Assembly: GCA_963732225.1 (NCBI GenBank)
Contig: CAVSYR010000005.1
Span: 62,001-126,000 of the forward strand
DNA length: 64,000 bases
Direction of reading: 5' to 3'
Origin: VRUE01 sp963732225
GTDB taxonomy: Bacteria > Actinomycetota > Thermoleophilia > Solirubrobacterales > 70-9
Position numbers and translations under genes: made by a program. Under the pieces are notes generated by a model that saw only the letters and a list, made by a program, of their open reading frames with translations, did no database searches and was not told where the DNA came from. Within the stretch, counting starts at the first letter, position 1, and each line of letters starts with the position of its first letter. Of this stretch, positions 26,903-35,900 are shown one piece after another.

Positions 26903-27938
26903 CCCTACGGCCCGAAGTGAACTTCAGCCGGCGCCCAGTCGACCCCGCGTTCACCAGCGAGCCGGTAGTCATCAGCGGCGGTGTTGGCGAAGCTGAGGCT
27001 GCAGGCCTTGGTTTCGCCCGTGACCGTCGAGAAGGCGCCGGCGCCGCTGGTTTCACGCATGCAGTCGGTGTTGTTGCGCAGCGTCGCCGGGGTCATGTTC
27101 CAGTCGGTCCAGATCCGGTAGATCACGTTGTTTTCCACCAGCGTGTCCGAGCCGACGGCGCCTTCACCGCGGAAGGCGGCGATCGAGTCGACTCCGTCAC
27201 CCCAGATCGTGTTGCGCTTCATCACGAAGCCGGTGAAGGGGGCGACCGGCTGGAAGTAGATCGGCTGCCCGCATGCGCTTGGAGCGAGGGGTGCTCCGCA
27301 CGGTTCCTTGTTGCGCAGGAAGAGGTTGTCTTCGACGACGACCCCTTCTATCGGCCCGCCGGGGATTTCCGGCGTGCTCATCGTCTGGTCCTTGATGAAG
27401 AACCCCTGGCAGCGATTGTCGTGCAGGTAGTTGCGCTTGAAGTAGATGTGATCGCCGCGCCAGACCGTCTGCAGGCAGTCGGAGTGGGCGCCGTTCTCAC
27501 GCACCTGGGTGATCTCGTTGCCTTCGACGTAGAGGCCGTGGTAGCGGTTGGCGTGGATCGCGTCCTCGCCGAAGGGACCGACCAGCTGGTTGCCGATGAT
27601 CCGCATTTCCGTGCACCAGGTGGTGGTGGTGGTGCAGGCGTCGATTCCCTGGCCACCCCCGGTGATCCGGTTGTGTTCGATCGTCGGCGCCACCGTGCCC
27701 CCCGGGATCGAGACGCCGTTGGTGATGAGGAAGCGCGCCAGGGTGAGGTGAGAGCCGCCGACGGTGGCGCCTTCGATCGTCGCCTGGCCGGGGTTCTGCG
27801 CCCGCAGGGTGACACCTGGCGCCGCCTTGGTGGCGCTCAGCGTCACTCTCCCGTAGGAGCCGTTTGCCAGGCAGACAACCGAGCCGGGCGCCGCGGAGGA
27901 GACCGCGGACTGGGCCGCGGAGGTGCTCGTCACGGTGG
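26903..27938 (-). repeat. Long direct repeat, copy A (3' part of beta-helix gene)
   Basis: Read by eye, 1,036 bases are identical to 29237-30272 (offset 2,334). Of these, 26905-27834 are also identical to 30827-31756 (offset 3,922). The identity covers the beta-helix coding region up to the stop codon and stops there or two bases beyond. Confidence 0.85.
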
Positions 27939-29094
27939 CGGTGCATTCGGCCGGCGGGGGAGGTGGTGGTGGCGTAGCTTCCGCTTCCACCATCCAGCTG
28001 AAGCCGGCCGGGGAGGCGTCGACGTTGCCGTCCGGGTCGGTCGCACGCACGGAGAACTGGTGGGAGCCGACCGCTAGGCCGGAGTAGGACTTGGTTGAGG
28101 TGCACTCTGCCCAGCTCGCTCCGTCGAGCTCGCATTCGAAGCTCGAGCCGGACTCGGTCGCGCTGAAGCCGAAGCTCGCCGCGGTCGAGATCGTGCTCGA
28201 CGCCGGGTGGCTGGTGATCGAGGTGTCGGGCGGTGTGGTGTCGGGCGGCAGTGAGGGGGATTCGATCGTCCAGCTCTGTGTCGCCGGAGTGGGGTCGACG
28301 TTGTTGGATGCATCGATCGCTCGCACCGAGAACTGGTGAGTGCCAACAGCGAGGCCGGAGTAGGCCTTCGGCGAGGTACAGCCGGACCAGCTGGCGTCGT
28401 CCAGCTTGCACTGCAAGGCCGAGCCCGCCTCGCTCGAGGAGACCGAGAAGCTCGCTGAGGTCGAGGTTGTGGATGCGGCCGGGCCCGCCGTGATCGTTGT
28501 TTCAGGAGGAGTCGTGTCAGACGGCGGTGGAGGCGATTCGATCGTCCAGCTCTGCGTGGCGGGACTCCCGTCGACGTTGCCGGACCCGTCTGTAGCGCGC
28601 ACGGAGAACTGATGGGTGCCCACCGCCAGGCCGGAGTAGGACTTGGGCGAGGTGCAGGTGGCGTAGCTGCCCGCGTCCAGCTTGCATTCAAAGGAGGAGC
28701 CGCTCTCGCCTGAGCTGAAGCCGAAGCTCGCCGCGGTCGAGGTCGTGCTCGATGCCGGGTGGCTGGTGATCGAGGTGTTGGGAGGAGTGGTGTCGGGCGG
28801 CGGCGTGGCCGACGGCGATATGAGAGTCGGCAGAAGCGAGGGTCCCGGCGTGCTTTCGTGCTGGCGGCGAATCCGCAGGCGACTCACACGAGCCCCGGGA
28901 CTCAAGGCTATGCCGCGTGCGCGATGGGTCTTTTTGGCGTGATGACTCCCCCGCAGTAGATTTCCGCCGCCCCAGGCAAGGGCGCTTGCCGTCCCGAGCG
29001 TCATGAGCAGAAGAGCTACCGCCCCCCACGCCATGAACGAGTGAAAGGGGTGCCGAGCCCGCTGGCCGGTCTGTCTGGCTTCCTTTTGCGGCAT
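26905..29094 (-). CDS. Secreted beta-helix protein with three Ig-like repeats
   Basis: A 729-residue protein. A hydrophobic export segment (FMAWGAVALLLMTLGTASAL) comes near residue 20; ATG at 29037 would make it the exact N-terminus and is an alternative start. About residues 95-375 hold three Ig-like repeats of ~90 residues, each introduced by DTTPP(N/E/D)T and carrying a Cys pair (ECKLD, then C.SPK.Y) and HQFSVRA.D..GNVD. After a Pro-rich linker the C-terminal ~350 residues are the beta-helix domain, ending in GVDWAPAEVHFGP. The DNA for the last ~345 residues is apparently identical to that of two neighbouring genes. It is likely a surface protein that binds or processes glycan; the catalytic role is unknown. 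Confidence 0.85.
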   Translation of the reverse strand: MPQKEARQTGQRARHPFHSFMAWGAVALLLMTLGTASALAWGGGNLLRGSHHAKKTHRARGIALSPGARVSRLRIRRQHESTPGPSLLPTLISPSATPPPDTTPPNTSITSHPASSTTSTAASFGFSSGESGSSFECKLDAGSYATCTSPKSYSGLAVGTHQFSVRATDGSGNVDGSPATQSWTIESPPPPSDTTPPETTITAGPAASTTSTSASFSVSSSEAGSALQCKLDDASWSGCTSPKAYSGLAVGTHQFSVRAIDASNNVDPTPATQSWTIESPSLPPDTTPPDTSITSHPASSTISTAASFGFSATESGSSFECELDGASWAECTSTKSYSGLAVGSHQFSVRATDPDGNVDASPAGFSWMVEAEATPPPPPPPAECTATVTSTSAAQSAVSSAAPGSVVCLANGSYGRVTLSATKAAPGVTLRAQNPGQATIEGATVGGSHLTLARFLITNGVSIPGGTVAPTIEHNRITGGGQGIDACTTTTTWCTEMRIIGNQLVGPFGEDAIHANRYHGLYVEGNEITQVRENGAHSDCLQTVWRGDHIYFKRNYLHDNRCQGFFIKDQTMSTPEIPGGPIEGVVVEDNLFLRNKEPCGAPLAPSACGQPIYFQPVAPFTGFVMKRNTIWGDGVDSIAAFRGEGAVGSDTLVENNVIYRIWTDWNMTPATLRNNTDCMRETSGAGAFSTVTGETKACSLSFANTAADDYRLAGERGVDWAPAEVHFGP

Positions 29095-29108
29095 CGCCAG
29101 GTAGGTCG
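29084..29108 (-). promoter_or_regulatory. Short conserved leader element, copy 1
   Basis: On the minus strand CCTGGCGATGCCGCAAAA, preceded by GACCTA, lies at the start of the 26905-29094 gene. It matches the element at 30699-30723 with about two differences. The ATG used here as start is inside the element. The function is unknown; it could be a leader RNA or a ribosome-site context. Confidence 0.4.
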
Positions 29109-29236
29109 ACAGGCGCGCCCCCTATGCCGTCCTCGCTTTGCCAACTTCAGACGTATGTTCGAGACCTCGGCTGGACGACCGGTCAAAATGGGTTATGTAA
29201 CTCGTGTCAGCCCGGGAGCCAGGCTCGCACTTCGGG

Positions 29237-30272
29237 CCCTACGGCCCGAAGTGAACTTCAGCCGGCGCCCAGTCGACCCCGCGTTCACCAGCGAGCCGGT
29301 AGTCATCAGCGGCGGTGTTGGCGAAGCTGAGGCTGCAGGCCTTGGTTTCGCCCGTGACCGTCGAGAAGGCGCCGGCGCCGCTGGTTTCACGCATGCAGTC
29401 GGTGTTGTTGCGCAGCGTCGCCGGGGTCATGTTCCAGTCGGTCCAGATCCGGTAGATCACGTTGTTTTCCACCAGCGTGTCCGAGCCGACGGCGCCTTCA
29501 CCGCGGAAGGCGGCGATCGAGTCGACTCCGTCACCCCAGATCGTGTTGCGCTTCATCACGAAGCCGGTGAAGGGGGCGACCGGCTGGAAGTAGATCGGCT
29601 GCCCGCATGCGCTTGGAGCGAGGGGTGCTCCGCACGGTTCCTTGTTGCGCAGGAAGAGGTTGTCTTCGACGACGACCCCTTCTATCGGCCCGCCGGGGAT
29701 TTCCGGCGTGCTCATCGTCTGGTCCTTGATGAAGAACCCCTGGCAGCGATTGTCGTGCAGGTAGTTGCGCTTGAAGTAGATGTGATCGCCGCGCCAGACC
29801 GTCTGCAGGCAGTCGGAGTGGGCGCCGTTCTCACGCACCTGGGTGATCTCGTTGCCTTCGACGTAGAGGCCGTGGTAGCGGTTGGCGTGGATCGCGTCCT
29901 CGCCGAAGGGACCGACCAGCTGGTTGCCGATGATCCGCATTTCCGTGCACCAGGTGGTGGTGGTGGTGCAGGCGTCGATTCCCTGGCCACCCCCGGTGAT
30001 CCGGTTGTGTTCGATCGTCGGCGCCACCGTGCCCCCCGGGATCGAGACGCCGTTGGTGATGAGGAAGCGCGCCAGGGTGAGGTGAGAGCCGCCGACGGTG
30101 GCGCCTTCGATCGTCGCCTGGCCGGGGTTCTGCGCCCGCAGGGTGACACCTGGCGCCGCCTTGGTGGCGCTCAGCGTCACTCTCCCGTAGGAGCCGTTTG
30201 CCAGGCAGACAACCGAGCCGGGCGCCGCGGAGGAGACCGCGGACTGGGCCGCGGAGGTGCTCGTCACGGTGG
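29237..30272 (-). repeat. Long direct repeat, copy B
   Basis: Apparently identical to copy A (26903-27938) over 1,036 bases and to copy C over the 930 bases nearest the stop codon. Beyond 30272 the sequence diverges within a few bases into a gene-specific linker. Confidence 0.85.
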
Positions 30273-30690
30273 TGGTGCACTGACCGGGGGGTTTCTCTTC
30301 TTTAGTTGGTGGTGGAGCGACGGCTTGCACCGTCCAGCTCCGAGTTGCCGGCGTCGGATCGACGTTGCCCGCTGCGTCGATGGCGCGAACAAAGAATCGA
30401 TGGGCGCCGACGGTAAAGCCGGCATAGCCCAAAGGTGAGGAACAGGGCCTGAACTGGTTGACGCTGTTGCGCTTGCATTCGAAGCTGGAGCCGCTCTCGG
30501 TTGATTTGAAGGAGAAGATGGCCGAGGTCGCGGTGGTGGTGGAGGGCGGCCCCCGGACAATGGAGGTGTTCGGCGGGGTGGTATCCGCCGACGCACCGAG
30601 AGCCTTCGTGCCAAGTGAGACGAGCAGCAGCATTGCTGCGCCCCCGATGAAGAGCACGGTGAGAGAGCGCGCCTGGTGACTGGATTGCAT
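29239..30690 (-). CDS. Secreted beta-helix protein with one Ig-like repeat
   Basis: A 483-residue protein whose ATG at 30690 follows AAAGGAG. The N-terminal hydrophobic segment (LTVLFIGGAAMLLLVSLG) is an export signal or anchor. One Ig-like repeat (about residues 35-125; ECKRN ... C.SPLGYAG ... HRFFVRAIDAAGNVD) precedes a short linker with TKEEKPPGQ. The beta-helix domain follows and is identical in its last ~345 residues to the proteins of 26905-29094 and 30827-32875. The three genes are tandem on the minus strand with 130-145-base gaps, so they may be separately transcribed. Confidence 0.86.
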   Translation of the reverse strand: MQSSHQARSLTVLFIGGAAMLLLVSLGTKALGASADTTPPNTSIVRGPPSTTTATSAIFSFKSTESGSSFECKRNSVNQFRPCSSPLGYAGFTVGAHRFFVRAIDAAGNVDPTPATRSWTVQAVAPPPTKEEKPPGQCTTTVTSTSAAQSAVSSAAPGSVVCLANGSYGRVTLSATKAAPGVTLRAQNPGQATIEGATVGGSHLTLARFLITNGVSIPGGTVAPTIEHNRITGGGQGIDACTTTTTWCTEMRIIGNQLVGPFGEDAIHANRYHGLYVEGNEITQVRENGAHSDCLQTVWRGDHIYFKRNYLHDNRCQGFFIKDQTMSTPEIPGGPIEGVVVEDNLFLRNKEPCGAPLAPSACGQPIYFQPVAPFTGFVMKRNTIWGDGVDSIAAFRGEGAVGSDTLVENNVIYRIWTDWNMTPATLRNNTDCMRETSGAGAFSTVTGETKACSLSFANTAADDYRLAGERGVDWAPAEVHFGP

Positions 30691-30698
30691 TCGGTCTC

Positions 30699-30723
30699 CT
30701 TTGCGGCATCGCCAGCTAGGTCG
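30699..30723 (-). promoter_or_regulatory. Short conserved leader element, copy 2
   Basis: On the minus strand GCTGGCGATGCCGCAAAG, preceded by GACCTA, lies immediately before the ribosome site and ATG of the 29239-30690 gene. It is nearly the same as the element at 29084-29108 although the flanking DNA differs. Here the ATG inside the element is not in the likely frame used, so it is probably untranslated. Confidence 0.4.
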
Positions 30724-30826
30724 GCATTCGCCGTCCCCTTACGCACCGGAGCCCCTGTGTTCCGGCATGTATCGGCTACCCGTCTCAGCGGCGCCGAATC
30801 AGTCGGAGGAACTACTACAGCTGGTA

Positions 30827-31756
30827 CTACGGCCCGAAGTGAACTTCAGCCGGCGCCCAGTCGACCCCGCGTTCACCAGCGAGCCGGTAGTCATCAGCGG
30901 CGGTGTTGGCGAAGCTGAGGCTGCAGGCCTTGGTTTCGCCCGTGACCGTCGAGAAGGCGCCGGCGCCGCTGGTTTCACGCATGCAGTCGGTGTTGTTGCG
31001 CAGCGTCGCCGGGGTCATGTTCCAGTCGGTCCAGATCCGGTAGATCACGTTGTTTTCCACCAGCGTGTCCGAGCCGACGGCGCCTTCACCGCGGAAGGCG
31101 GCGATCGAGTCGACTCCGTCACCCCAGATCGTGTTGCGCTTCATCACGAAGCCGGTGAAGGGGGCGACCGGCTGGAAGTAGATCGGCTGCCCGCATGCGC
31201 TTGGAGCGAGGGGTGCTCCGCACGGTTCCTTGTTGCGCAGGAAGAGGTTGTCTTCGACGACGACCCCTTCTATCGGCCCGCCGGGGATTTCCGGCGTGCT
31301 CATCGTCTGGTCCTTGATGAAGAACCCCTGGCAGCGATTGTCGTGCAGGTAGTTGCGCTTGAAGTAGATGTGATCGCCGCGCCAGACCGTCTGCAGGCAG
31401 TCGGAGTGGGCGCCGTTCTCACGCACCTGGGTGATCTCGTTGCCTTCGACGTAGAGGCCGTGGTAGCGGTTGGCGTGGATCGCGTCCTCGCCGAAGGGAC
31501 CGACCAGCTGGTTGCCGATGATCCGCATTTCCGTGCACCAGGTGGTGGTGGTGGTGCAGGCGTCGATTCCCTGGCCACCCCCGGTGATCCGGTTGTGTTC
31601 GATCGTCGGCGCCACCGTGCCCCCCGGGATCGAGACGCCGTTGGTGATGAGGAAGCGCGCCAGGGTGAGGTGAGAGCCGCCGACGGTGGCGCCTTCGATC
31701 GTCGCCTGGCCGGGGTTCTGCGCCCGCAGGGTGACACCTGGCGCCGCCTTGGTGGC
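30827..31756 (-). repeat. Long direct repeat, copy C
   Basis: 930 bases apparently identical to copies A and B, beginning exactly at the stop codon (30827) and ending abruptly at 31756, after which the coding sequence diverges while still homologous. Confidence 0.85.
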
Positions 31757-32875
31757 ATTGAGGGTGACTTCACCGTACGAGCCATTGGCGAGGCAGACTG
31801 TGGATCCGGCGGTGGCGGCGGAGACGGCGGACCTGGCGGCGCTGACGCTGCTGACCGTGGTAGTGCAGTCGGCGATTTCGCCTGGGGGTGGAGGCGGGGG
31901 CGGCGGTTCTTCAATCGTCCAGTCGCGTACTACCGGCGTCGGGTCGACGTTGCCGTTTGCGTCAATCGCCCGAGCGGAGAATTCATGTTCTCCCGCTTCG
32001 AGTTCGGAATAGGTTGGTGTCGCCGCGCAGGGTTCCCAGCCTTCACTGTCGAGGTTGCAGTCGAAGGTCGATTCTGACTCGGTCGAGGAAAGTGCGAAGT
32101 TGGCGATCGTGGAAGTGGTGTTCTTGGCGGGCCCGCGCACGATCGACGTCTGGGGTGGCGTGTTGTCTACCGGCGGTTCCGGTTCGGAGGTGTCTTCGAT
32201 CGTCCATTGCCGCGTTGCCGGGGTCGCATCGAGATTGCCGGCCGGGTCCTTGGCGCGAACCGAGAACTGGTGTGCGCCGAGGCTGAGGCCCGCGTAAGTT
32301 ATGGGTGAGGAGCAGCTGCTCCAGCCGGCGCCGTCGAGCTCGCATTCGAAGCTCGACCCTTCCTCGGTGGCGGCAAAGAAGAGTTTTGCCGAGGTGGCCC
32401 CGGTCATCGACGACGGTCCCGCCGAGATCGACGTTTCGGGAGGTGTGGTGTCTTGGGGTGCTTCTTCGCCCGGGGGTTCGCCTTCGCCCGGAGCTTCTTC
32501 GCCTGGGGATTCGTCTTCGGGTGGCTGGTCCTTGCTGGGTGGCTGCGCGACCGCCGCGCCGCCTACTGCGACCGGCGCATTGGTCCCTGCCTGTCCCTGG
32601 TTGATGGGGGGGACGGGCATCGATGTCTCAGGGACCCGCGTGACCGCGACCCGACCGTCGAGCGCTCGCTTGTGCCGGGGACCGCTGCAGGGCTGGCGCT
32701 GAGAGGGCCCGGCGAAGCGACGAGATTGCGCGCTCTGGGCTAGCCCGGTATTGACGCAGGTTACGGCCACCCGCGAGTGCTGCAGCAGTGGAGTTGCGAA
32801 AGCGACACCGGCCAGCAGCAAGCTAATGGCAAGTGCCACAAAGAGCCCGGGTTTCAGATGCCGGTTAGTTGCCAT
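30827..32875 (-). CDS. Secreted beta-helix protein with two Ig-like repeats
   Basis: A 682-residue protein with an N-terminal signal (LFVALAISLLLAGVAFATPL). It then has a polar stretch and a Glu/Pro-rich linker (SKDQPPEDESPGEEAPGE region), two Ig-like repeats (about residues 140-325; FECELDGAGWSSCSSP and FDCNLDSEGWEPCAATP), a run of eight prolines, and the beta-helix domain. The start of the helix domain (SYGEVTLNATKAAPG) differs from its relatives at many silent and amino-acid-changing sites. The last ~310 residues are identical to theirs at DNA level. The sharp change inside the gene points to gene conversion. It is probably displayed on the cell surface; its function is unknown. Confidence 0.86.
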   Translation of the reverse strand: MATNRHLKPGLFVALAISLLLAGVAFATPLLQHSRVAVTCVNTGLAQSAQSRRFAGPSQRQPCSGPRHKRALDGRVAVTRVPETSMPVPPINQGQAGTNAPVAVGGAAVAQPPSKDQPPEDESPGEEAPGEGEPPGEEAPQDTTPPETSISAGPSSMTGATSAKLFFAATEEGSSFECELDGAGWSSCSSPITYAGLSLGAHQFSVRAKDPAGNLDATPATRQWTIEDTSEPEPPVDNTPPQTSIVRGPAKNTTSTIANFALSSTESESTFDCNLDSEGWEPCAATPTYSELEAGEHEFSARAIDANGNVDPTPVVRDWTIEEPPPPPPPPGEIADCTTTVSSVSAARSAVSAATAGSTVCLANGSYGEVTLNATKAAPGVTLRAQNPGQATIEGATVGGSHLTLARFLITNGVSIPGGTVAPTIEHNRITGGGQGIDACTTTTTWCTEMRIIGNQLVGPFGEDAIHANRYHGLYVEGNEITQVRENGAHSDCLQTVWRGDHIYFKRNYLHDNRCQGFFIKDQTMSTPEIPGGPIEGVVVEDNLFLRNKEPCGAPLAPSACGQPIYFQPVAPFTGFVMKRNTIWGDGVDSIAAFRGEGAVGSDTLVENNVIYRIWTDWNMTPATLRNNTDCMRETSGAGAFSTVTGETKACSLSFANTAADDYRLAGERGVDWAPAEVHFGP

Positions 32876-32886
32876 TCCCCGAACGG

Positions 32887-32910
32887 AATCCTACCCATCT
32901 GGGTCGGATT
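32887..32910 (-). terminator. Hairpin between giant gene and beta-helix gene
   Basis: AATCC-ta-CCCA-tct-GGGT-c-GGATT can fold into an interrupted 9-pair stem. It lies after the stop at 32947 and just before the start at 32875 on the minus strand, so it could end the upstream transcript or sit in the leader of the next gene. Confidence 0.3.
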
Positions 32911-32946
32911 TCGAACCCGAGCCTATCGTGTCGTCTGGCGGCGAGG

Positions 32947-35900
32947 TTACCTGGCGGCGAAGTGCTGGGAAATCTGCGTCGCCGTCAGGTTTTGGTTGTA
33001 GAGCGCCACCTCGTCAAGGCTGCCTTTGCCGAACAGCGAACTGCCGTTGCGTGACATGAAGTTGAGTGTCGAGTTGGCGAAGTTGCCGCCGCCGAAGTTG
33101 CTGGATCCTTTGCTGAACGAGACGGCTTTGCCATCCACGTACGGGGTGATCGACGGACTGAGCGTCGCGGCGTTGAGCACGAACGCGTAGTGGTGCCAGA
33201 CGCCGGCCGAGGGCCGCGCGAAGGAGATGCTGTTGCGGGTGGTACTGCGGCCCATCGCCACTTCGAACTGGCCTCCGGAAGTGGAGGAGTCAGGATTGAC
33301 GAGGAAGCCGCCGCTGGTGTTGTTGAAGTTCGAGGTGTACTCGAGGGCTAGCCGGTCGTCGTTGGCGTAGGCCGTCCACTTGAGCCAGAACTCGATTGTC
33401 AGTTTAGAGGTGCCCGAGAGATTGACCGAGGCCTGGGCGGCGTCGTTGGTGCCGTCGAAGGTCGCCGCGGTGTCCGGGTCGAGGGTCAGGTTGCCGGCCG
33501 TGCCGAGCGTCAGACCGTTGAGGGCAGTCGCGTCGTGCCCGCCGATGATGTCGTTGAGGTTCGTGCCGGAGGGCTCGCCGAGGCGCCAGTAGTCGATCAG
33601 GCCCGAGGTGGCGCTGATCGCGTTGTTGTAGGGGCCGCGCACGACCAGTGCTTTGGTCGTCGTCGCGGTCGCGCCGCGATTGTCGGTGACGCGCAGTCCG
33701 ACCACGGGTTCTGCCGCCGTGGCGTATTTGAGGCTCGTCGTCGCCGTCGTGCCCGTACTCGTCTCGTAGGTCCCGTCACCATTGAGATCCCATTCGTATT
33801 TGGCGATCGTGCCGTCGGGATCTTTCGAGGCGGAGCCGTTGAAGGTCACAGTCGAGCCCGCCGTTGTCGGATTAGGGGTGGCGGTGAACGAGGCGACGGG
33901 GAGCTGGTTCTGGACCGTGATCACTTTGGTCGTGGTCCCGGTGGCACCCTTGTTGTCGGTGACGCGCAGGCCGACGGTGATTTCAGCGGGGCTCGTGTAG
34001 GCCCGGCTGGTCGTTTTGGTCGTGCCCGTGTTCGTCTCATACGTCCCGTTGCCGTCCAGATCCCATTCGTATTTGGCGATCGTGCCGTCTGGGTCAACCG
34101 AGCCGCTGGCGCTGAAGCTGACCGTCGCGTTGGTGTTGGCCGGGTTTGGCGTCGCCGTGAAGGATGCTGTGGGTGCCTGATTTTTCACCGTGACGGGAAC
34201 CGTGGTCGTCGCCGTGGCGCCGCTGTTGTCGGTGATCCTGAGGCCGACGTTGACCGTGCCTTCGCTGGTGTAAGAGCGGGTCGCGGTCGCTTTAGTCGCG
34301 GTGTTGGTCTCGTAGCTGCCGTTGCCGTCCAGATCCCATTCGTATTTGGTGATCGTGCCGTCGGGGTCTTTCGAGCCCGAGGCGTCAAAGGTCGCGGTCG
34401 CGTTGGGGGAGACCGGGTTGGGTGTCGCCGTGAACGATGCGTTAGGCGGCCGGTTCTGGACCGTCAACGTCGTGGTTGCCGTTGCGGTGGCGCCGCTGTT
34501 ATCCGTGACCCTTACCCCGATCGTGCGCGTTCCCGGCTGGGCGTAGGAGACCGTGATCGTCGGTTTTCCTTCGCCGGAGATCTCATAGGTGCCGTTGCCG
34601 TCCAGATCCCAGTCGTATTTGGCAACCGTGCCGTCTGGATCGACCGAGCCCGAGGCGTCGAAGGTGACGTTCGATCCGCTCACGACAGGGTTCGGCGTTG
34701 CCGTGATCGAGGCGCTCGGGGCGCGATTTTGGATCGTTACCGCGCGCGTAGTCGTCGCCGTCGCGCCGTTGTCGTCGGTGACGCGCAGGCCGACCGTCCT
34801 TTCGCCCGGCGTCGCGTATGAGGTCGTCGTGGTCGCCCCGGCGCTGCTCGTCTCGTAACTGCCGTTGCCGTCGAGGTCCCATTCATATTTGGCGATAGTG
34901 CCGTCGGCATCCGCCGATGCCGACGCGTCGAAGGAGACCGTGGCGCCGCTGAGGGCCGGGTTGGGGGTCGCGGTGAAGGAAGCCGAGGGCGCGCGGTTTT
35001 CGACCGTCAGCGCCCGGGTCGTGGTCGTCGTCGCACCACTGTTGTCGGTCACCCGCAGGCCGACGACGCGTTCTCCCGGCGTCGCGTATGAAGTGACCTT
35101 CGACGCAGTCGTCCCTGTATCGGTCTCAAATGTGCCGTTGCCGTCGAGATCCCATTCGTATTTGGCGATCGTGCCGTCGGGGTCGTTCGAGGCCGAGGCG
35201 TTCAGCGTCGTGCTCACGCCGCTCAGCACCGGGTTGGGGGAGGCGGTGAAAGAGGCGGTCGGCAGCTGGTTCTGGATCGTCAGGGTCCGCGTCGTCGTCG
35301 CCGTCCCGCCTTCGTTGTCGGTGACTCGTAGGCCGATGGACCGGTCCCCCGGGATCGAGTAAGAGCGGGTGACGGTTGGGGTCGCGCCCGTGTTCGTCTC
35401 AAACGTGCCGTTGCCGTCGAGGTCCCATTCGTATTTGGCTACGGCCCCTTCGGGGTCCGTCGATGCCGAGGCGTCGAAGCTGACCGTGGAATTGGTTAGG
35501 GCGGGATTCGGCGACGCCGTGAAAGAGGCTGCGGGCGGGTTGTTGTGGGCGGCGACGGCGTAGTGGCCGGTGACCGTTGCCGGAGACAGCGCGCGGTCGT
35601 AGATCGCCATCTCGTCGAGGTCGCCGCTGCCAAACAGGGCCGAGCCGCCGCGCGACATGAAGTTGAGCGTGGAGTTGGCGAACGGCGGCGCTTCGGTGCC
35701 GCTGCCGGCCTTGCTGTAGGCAACGGCTTTGCCGTCGACATAGGGCACGACCTGTTCGGCTGCCGGCGCCGTTGTGTCGAGCACGAACGCGTAGTGGTGC
35801 CAGCGCCCGGCGGTCGGCCGGGAGAAGAGCGTGACGTTGCGCGAGCCGCCGATGCCGAGCGCGACGGCGAAGTTGCCGTAGCTGCTGTTCGGGTCGACCA

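Noticed and set aside
30676..30826. Known riboswitch (c-di-GMP or c-di-AMP class) in the leader of the 29239-30690 gene
   Set aside because: The GCCGCAAAGG stretch recalls the c-di-GMP-I core superficially, but the required GGCAAACC and paired helices are not present.
26917..32077. Repeated plus-strand frames of about 390-465 residues across the beta-helix genes
   Set aside because: They are antisense to three convincing secreted proteins and are repeated only because the DNA itself is repeated.
33780..35440. CRISPR-like regular spacing of a 15-base segment every ~273 bases
   Set aside because: The spacing equals the size of a PKD domain, the repeats are coding and the intervals are homologous rather than unique spacers.
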